Shown piece after piece: positions 58,279-64,000 of a stretch of 64,000 bases of DNA (the first letter of the stretch is position 1; every line of letters starts with the position of its first letter). This DNA comes from Nemophila menziesii (taxonomy: Eukaryota > Streptophyta > Magnoliopsida > Boraginales > Hydrophyllaceae). A model generated the notes under the pieces. The model saw nothing but the letters and a program-made list of their open reading frames with translations. It was not told the origin of the DNA and ran no database searches. The translations under genes were made by a program, and so were the position numbers. The stretch covers positions 7,688,001 through 7,752,000 of the forward strand of contig JARWIR010000027.1 in assembly GCA_029959085.1 (NCBI GenBank), read 5' to 3'.

Positions 58279-59440
58279 ATGACTAAAATCACAGAAACAT
58301 TATCAACTAAGAGGGAGATGAAGAAAAGCAAGGTATTGGGTTCTATTGAGAATAAATCAAGTGAGAAAAGTTCTAGTTCCAATACAAAGGGTAAAATAGA
58401 TTGTGTAAAGAGAGGTGAGCTAGCTTCGTTTAATTTTATGGGCAAAAAGGTTCCACTTTTTACCAAGAAGACAACACAACCTCTCCAATTCAAAGGTCAT
58501 ACACCCGAAGATAAAGAGTAAGATTCAAAGGCCATGATAGCTTCTGCAGATAAACAATTAAAGGAACTACCTTTTGCTTATGAGAGAGTATTCGATAAAG
58601 AAATTGGTAAATGAGAGTACAAGAGATTCTTGGAGTTTGGTGAAAGATTGGGTTGGTCTACATTCATGGTAAGACGTTCTGATTTATGTCATGAGTTAGT
58701 TTCAGAATTCTATTTAGGTCTCTTTAGCCATGATAGTGAAGGTTGTGTTCCAGTTAGAGGAAAGTTAGTTCCTTTCACAGTTGAAGAGATTAGAAACCAC
58801 TTCCAGTTTAAGAATCTTTGATTGGAATTTACTTTTTGAGCATGTTTTAGACAAGGAGAAAGTGCAATCCCATAAGGGAGATATGAAGGCACCTTGGCCT
58901 TACAAATATCTTCAACCAGGTGCTAGAATTTGGCACAATTTCCTTATCCCTAACGTCTTTGGAAACACAAGAATTTTGGACGTAAGTAAAAAGAACGCGC
59001 TACTTTTGAATTGTATTTTGAGAGGAGAAGAAGTGGATGTGGCACAGTTGATCTTTGAGGAGGTGATGCAATTTCCGGTTTCTCCTACGTCGATTTATAA
59101 TGTAAAATATCCTACTTTGATCACGTGTCTTGAGCGAAAAGAGAATGTAATTTTGGGTGAAGAAGAGAAACATGAATTTAAAAAGAGTAATATTGATAAT
59201 GATTGGATCATAAAAGTCTTGAGAGGAGAGGGATCTACGCAAGTCTCAAAAGAAGAAAAGGAGCAAAGTTGGCACGAGAAGATGGAGGAGCGTTTAAACA
59301 AAGTCGAAGAAGCTCAAACTTCCTTAGCCAATGATGTGGTACAAATCAAAGCCAATCAAGTGCACATCATAACACTCCTTGAGCAATTAAAGAAAGATCC
59401 AGCAAATCCTATCTTGGATGTCGATAACGAGAGGCAATAG
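58279..59440 (+). pseudogene. aORF of element E
   Basis: It starts MTKITETLSTKREMKKSK at 58279. Residues up to about 80 are K/S-rich. A core follows with RFLEFGERLGWSTFMV, ELVSEFYLGLF, VPVRGKLVPFTVEEIRNHFQF, then RIFDWNLLFEHVLD, PGARIWHNFLIPNVFG and LRGEEVDVAQLIFEEV. The end (KMEERLNKVEEAQTSLANDVVQIKANQ) looks like a coiled coil; stop at 59438-59440. Defects: TAA at 58519, TGA at 58612, and loss of about 40 bp near 58817 relative to F with a shift. Same family as aORFs A, B, N, F. Athila elements are often said to carry an env-like ORF here, but no membrane segment is visible in this one. Confidence 0.8.
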
Positions 59441-59524
59441 CCTCGAGAGTATGTTCTCTTTCTTCCTTACCATTTCTGTAAATGCTTTATCTGCTAATTT
59501 TAATTTCGCTTTCGAGTCTTTTTC

Positions 59525-59568
59525 GAGTCGTGGGGACACGACTCATTTTTGAGTTGGGAATGTGGGGA
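59525..59568 (+). other. Hairpin and purine tract, upstream copy in E
   Basis: GAGTCGTG-GGGA-CACGACTC (59525-59544), then ATTTTT and GAGTTGGGAATGTGGGGA (59551-59568). Same arrangement as next to the 3' LTR. Confidence 0.7.
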
Positions 59569-60321
59569 TTCATTATCTCTCATCTCCATTTTTCTGTTTT
59601 TAGGTAGAAACTAAAATTTTTTATACATGGGAAGTAGATGTAGAGTGTGTTTAATAGCTTGAAAGCATAAGCTCAGTGAGTTAATGATAGTAATTAGTAT
59701 GTTTATGAGCTATTTTATTTTGTATGCTTTGATTATTTGCAGGAAAACACACATTGATAGTAAAGAAAAGATTAGTTAGCAATGCGATAGAAAGTATGTT
59801 CGATCTCCGGGAGCCTTGAGTGGTTTGTAGACCGTGAGATCCAAGCTAGTTGACAAACCCATTTGATGAACATGCTATAGGTAAGAGAATAACGAAATTG
59901 CATAGTGTAGAAAATGATTAAGGCAGTTATTTCATATTGAAGCCACTTGAAGCCTTTTAACTTTCTCACGCTCTTATTTGATTTAATATTTTATATCCTT
60001 GTCAGCCCCTTCTAGCCTTTCTAAGGCATTTTATGTAACCACATTATAAGCCATATCCCTCTAGATTATAGGACTTTTTCATATGACCCGCACTCGAATC
60101 GCGATGCATAGACAGTTGTTTTAGAGCTTGAGTTTGGGGTGGTGGGTCCACCATTATGGGAATTATTATTGGGTTGGAAATTTTGAGCTTATTAATTGTG
60201 CTATGTTATTATATTGATAATTATTCATAGGATTATATTGTAACCCTTTGTCGGGGTAATAGTGAATGAAAAAATCTAAAAAGCATGAAAATAAAAGAAA
60301 AAAATCTATAAGAAAAATAGT

Positions 60322-60549
60322 GTGATATCTCTAACATCAAAAGGAGATCATAGCTATACAAAAGAGAAAAAAATTGATCTGAAAAGAATTTATATTCGGA
60401 CCGGCAAAGAAGAATTTTTATGTGAACATCCTTATGCTTTAATTGGATTATTGGGGATGCTACTTTGTGCATCAAGAAAAATCATTGGGTTGAGTAAGAA
60501 TCGTTTTATGAGAGTGACTCAAGCTCTAGGGCGATTCGTTGATGGCTAG
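60322..60549 (+). other. Small open frame with a hydrophobic segment, conserved in part in F
   Basis: A 75-codon frame with YALIGLLGMLLCASRKIIGL (about 60440-60495), a possible membrane segment, followed by basic residues. F has the same sequence up to GLLGMLLYASRK and then a 1-base difference; G has a diverged form. It may be the remnant of a longer ORF or simply conserved noncoding sequence. I do not assign a product. Confidence 0.35.
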
Positions 60550-60975
60550 TGAGGAGAGAGCCAAAAGCTCACTCTAAATTATCCAAATATACTATCATAT
60601 CGTCCCTAAGCCGAAATTACAACCTCAAATACCTTTTGATTCTTTGCTATGTAATCGAGAAGTGATTGAGCTAATTGAGAGTAGTTAAGTGGATCTTTGG
60701 ATACTAGTAAAGTTCGATGAACAATCTATAGCTTCCTTGGTGAACTGAGTAAAGTTCTAATCCTTCTTACATTGCGAAGATAATCTAATCTTGAATTCAA
60801 ACCGTGTTGACTGTGGATATGAGAAGTGTACAGGTATGTAGTTTGTAAATATTATTACATGAAATTTTATGAGTAGTTGTTTTATGTCTATTCTATATAT
60901 TCTACTATCTCCTTTCCGATTGTGCTTAAATGACCTAGGTGTGTATTTAGAGACTTCCCTTTGTTTTTATCTTTA

Positions 60976-61011
60976 TTGTATCGAGACGATACAACTTTGA
61001 GTTGGGGGTCT
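60976..61011 (+). other. Terminal hairpin and polypurine tract of E
   Basis: TTGTATCG-AGA-CGATACAA (60976-60994), then CTTTGAGTTGGGGGTCT directly before the 3' LTR. The purine run primes plus-strand DNA. Confidence 0.85.
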
Positions 61012-62501
61012 TGATGTCTCCCCATCTGTGATGATTTAATATTAAGTGAAGACATCATTTTTAGTGTTTTAGAAGTTTATATAGTCTATTTTCACATGTA
61101 TTAGTGCACTTTCCTATTTCTAGTCTAGATTTAATGAATTATTAATTTTAGAGCATATTGGGTTTAATTATTTATTTAGTGTGAAGCTTTAAAGATATAT
61201 ATGGAGATTAATTAGATGTCAAGTCAATTCTAAGAGATAAAAGAAAGAATATATACATGGAAATTGGAGAAAAGAAAGGAAAAGCTAGGATATGGAAAGA
61301 TAAAATTATCAAATAAATCTGAATTCCATCACCCACGACCACAAATGGGCTTATATCTCAAAGTCGGTCTGGAATTTGGAAGAATGGTCAAGAGGAACGC
61401 TAAAGAGCTTTCCGAGACGATCGTTTTCGACTATTGGAACGCATCAAACAGATAAGAATTGAAGCATTTATGAACAAAAGAAAAACGGGGCTAATTGTTA
61501 CCTTTGTCTATATTTTAGCATCACTTGTCTTCTACTCCAAGAAAACGAATTAGGGCTTCTCTAACCTATAAATACACCCTTATATCACTTGTAAATCATC
61601 CTTGCCTCCCATTAATTAGTCCTTAGGTTTATTATTATTAGAGTTATTGAAGAGAGCAAGATAAATTATTTTTATCAATCTTTTAGTGTATTTCCTTCAG
61701 GTATGAACTAATTTTCCCATAGCTTGGGTTTTGCATTATGTATAATCTATGAATTCTATTTTTTTTTCTATCTAAGTTTCGTTGGGAATTATATGTTTTA
61801 ATCTGATATTAGCTGCTTACTCATATATTTGTTTATGTGTTTTTAATTATTGCTTGTCCTAAACCTGATCACTTTATACTTTCTTAATAGTAGTTAGATG
61901 GTCGCCCGGAAGGGGTATCTGATTATTGAAACACCACATAACGTCTAGTGTCCGATATTGGTCTTGTCAAAACCAATTCTAACTAGATAGTCATTAGGGT
62001 TTGTTTTCACCACTATCACCATGTTTGGAATTAAATTACTTAGGGCCTTGGCAGCGCTTGATAACCCTGAGCGTATACTACCTCGTGGTTGTGCTGTAGC
62101 CCCCCTAGTCTCTCTCAAGGTCTAGGGTATGAGAATTTAGAATCCTGACTCAGTATTTAAGAGCTAATTATCTCTCTTGTTAACTAGAACTGATAGAAAG
62201 CATTAGAAGGATTAGTGCATACTAGCAAAACTTAAGCTATATCTCTCATCTCATATTTATCGTATTTATTTTATTTTCTTTTATTTCCATTAGTTTCATT
62301 CATTATCTCACAATTATTGCTCTTTATTTTCTGTCTTTTAATTAATTACTTTCTACTCGTACTATTTGCTCATTCGTATAACACACTAAGTCCCTGAGAA
62401 CGAACTTTCTTATCATTAAAACTTGCAGCTTGTCTAGGGTGAGAGTGCATTGTTTTTTGGCTTATTTTTATCTTATTTTTATCACACATTAGGCGACACC
62501 A
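61012..62501 (+). repeat. 3' LTR of element E (LTR-2)
   Basis: 1490 bp, TGATGTCTCCCC to GGCGACACCA. TATA-like box CTATAAATAC at 61566-61575. Shorter than the 5' LTR through several deletions, including one near 61520 and one near 62428. Confidence 0.9.
61566..61575 (+). promoter_or_regulatory. TATA-like box in 3' LTR of E
   Basis: CTATAAATAC, also present in LTRs F and Q. The 5' LTR copy of E is mutated (CTACAAATAC). Confidence 0.5.
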
Positions 62502-62506
62502 CTATT

Positions 62507-64000
62507 GATCTTGATCTTCTTAGAACCAGATATATCACAATTTTTTTTTAATCCTCTTGCTCTATACTGCAATTCTATATGAAAGCTAGACACAGTAATA
62601 TATGTTTAACTATGAGGCCAAGAAACCTCAATTAAGCTCATTCTTGAGTACAACACATGTAGCATCATTAAACATATTGATATTATTATGAGTCGTTCAC
62701 TTTCTAATACTATCAATTATTTGAAAGAGATTAATTTTACTTGAATTTGTTGTTCATAATTGAGGATATCACCATATGTCTAGGCTGTCCTAGTCACTTG
62801 AAACATCGCTCTTATATGTGTTAAATTCCATGACCATGTGTCCTTTTATGAGTATACTCGTTCATGTCCACTAACGCAACATCGACATGGTAGTATCCTT
62901 GATCATTTCCTTAAGATTATACCCACATCTCATACGTGGTAGGATACTTGTGATACTCATAAACTAAAGCATCCATATAACTTATCAATATTTCTCGAAT
63001 AATAGAGTCTTTATACCTCCAAAACTTGATAAGCCAATATGCTCCTCATGTGATGAATTGGGAGCCTTATTCAAGCTCAAACATCACATTATTAACAACC
63101 TCAAATTCTAGTTCCTCGAGTACTCAATGTAACTCGAGTTCTCATAGGGTATAGTTATATCATATTCATCCTTGTCCTTCTCTAAAGGTCTAAACGATGC
63201 TACTCGTAGCCATTTTCTAGTATATCTAGAGACTTTCATTAATATATAAAATATATCCAATGATACTATTGTCTCAAAATGCAAATTGAACTCGTAAATA
63301 GAAAACAAAAGAAGTGAAACAGAAAGTTCACTATGTTCTCAATCATGAGTCACCATAATTTTCATCAAGACAAAACCCTAAGTTCTTTACAGAACTCCCA
63401 CTATTCTAATACAATCAATTAAGATGTAATACACTAGACATGTATGATTTATTGGTCATGGAATCAAACTTATCCATAAAGTAACCCAAGTTTCAGCATA
63501 TATACATATGCAATTTACGAAATATAAATATTAATCAGCAAGTCATGTATCAAACACATTTAAGATATATTGATTAAATCATATAAAATATATCAAGAAT
63601 TTCACATCTATATCGGGTTACATGAAAGCATAATTACAAAAACTGAGTTTATGTTTAGCATAATACGATAATAAGTACACATGCTTATAAGTAGAACATA
63701 TATGCATATACATCAAACATGATTCTTTCTTTGTAATACTATAACTAAAACACGAAGCATAACCTAGTAGTTTGTGTAACATTAATAGCTAGCTATTCCT
63801 TCAGTACAGATGATTCGAACCATAACCACAGATTTTTTTTATAAATTATTATAATTCAAATAAATTACAACCATTATCACTATAGAACAAAAAGGGTAAT
63901 TGTCATAGCCTAGCCGTTCGCCTTTTAAAGTGAAAAAAATTGTGGTTGGTCAACATTTCTAAACCCATCAACCTCTTAAAGTGTCTTCCTAAAGAAAACT
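62507..64000 (-). other. Copia L, part to the right of element E
   Basis: Sequence resumes after the TSD copy CTATT. It is AT-rich with stops in all frames. By position it should be the gag or leader side of minus-strand copia L. I cannot recognise a domain, an LTR edge or a primer site here. Confidence 0.4.

Larger units (their letters stand above)
59441..61011 (+). other. 3' noncoding region of element E
   Basis: It holds a hairpin with purine tract (59525-59568), a second purine motif GAGTTTGGGGTGGTGGG (60130-60146), a small open frame (60322-60549) and the terminal hairpin and PPT (60976-61011). The whole 1.5 kb has a counterpart in F (33638-35206) and in part in G. Confidence 0.7.
45292..62501 (+). 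mobile_element. Athila element E, complete with LTRs, RT/IN-less, with two nested insertions
   Basis: 5' LTR 45292-46828, PBS, gag, protease, integrase tail, palindrome leader, aORF, 3' region, PPT and 3' LTR 61012-62501. The TSD is CTATT (45287-45291 and 62502-62506). Nested inside are solo LTR Q (47276-48810) and Sirevirus-like K (50654-56706). Without them its length is about 9.6 kb. It lies in copia L. RT, RNase H and the integrase core are missing, so it could move only with proteins from another element. Confidence 0.9.

Overview
The window is plant nuclear DNA made almost entirely of nested LTR retrotransposons. I see no host gene, rRNA, tRNA gene or CRISPR array. The evidence is gag/pol reading frames of Ty3/gypsy Athila type, primer sites complementary to the 3' end of tRNA-Asp (TGGCGCCGCTGCCGGGGA), Ty1/copia pol remnants, and one element with the Sirevirus polypurine signature. 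AT-rich, gene-free, deeply nested DNA like this is typical of pericentromeric heterochromatin in a medium or large plant genome. A eudicot is my guess; no host gene is present to prove it. Element names (A to Q) and LTR family names (LTR-1, -2, -3) are local to this annotation.

Layout. 1-18213: two minus-strand Athila elements in tandem, A (cut by the window edge) and B, sharing the LTR at 7310-8867. 18214-20613: a truncated LTR-1 copy and a decayed gag (C). 20735-28660: an LTR-3 copy split by a copia element J (20959-27371). 28661-29040: gag fragment D. 29041-32100: plus-strand remnant N with an additional ORF (aORF) interrupted by solo LTR P. 32101-38011: minus-strand element F, inserted in N and cut at its far end. 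38012-41056: pieces of a plus-strand copia (M), an LTR fragment, an Athila 3' region (G) and a truncated LTR-3 (H). 41057-45286: decayed minus-strand copia L. 45292-62501: complete plus-strand Athila E with target-site duplication CTATT, inserted in L and itself carrying solo LTR Q (47276-48810) and a very young Sirevirus-like element K (50654-56706). 62507-64000: the rest of L.

How the parts work together. A and B show the autonomous layout: gag, protease, RT, RNase H, integrase, a spacer of CG-rich palindromes, then an aORF running to the 3' LTR. Every A/B frame is broken somewhere except gag B. E and F belong to a second family that has lost RT, RNase H and the integrase core at the same place and keeps gag, protease, the integrase C-terminal GPF module, a palindrome-bearing leader, an aORF and a 1.5-kb 3' region with hairpins next to purine tracts. 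Such elements must be mobilised in trans. K has identical LTRs and intact TSDs but encodes only a gag stub and one ORF whose layout resembles the Athila aORF.

The most interesting signals are: (1) the motif AAACCGGGTTCCCGGTTT / CGGGTACCCG, shared by the Athila A/B spacers and by the LTRs and ORF leader of the unrelated Sirevirus-like K; (2) an aORF with palindromes upstream of it in both superfamilies; (3) the fixed RT/IN-less structure of E and F; (4) covarying hairpins next to GAGTTGGGG-type purine tracts, repeated inside the 3' region.
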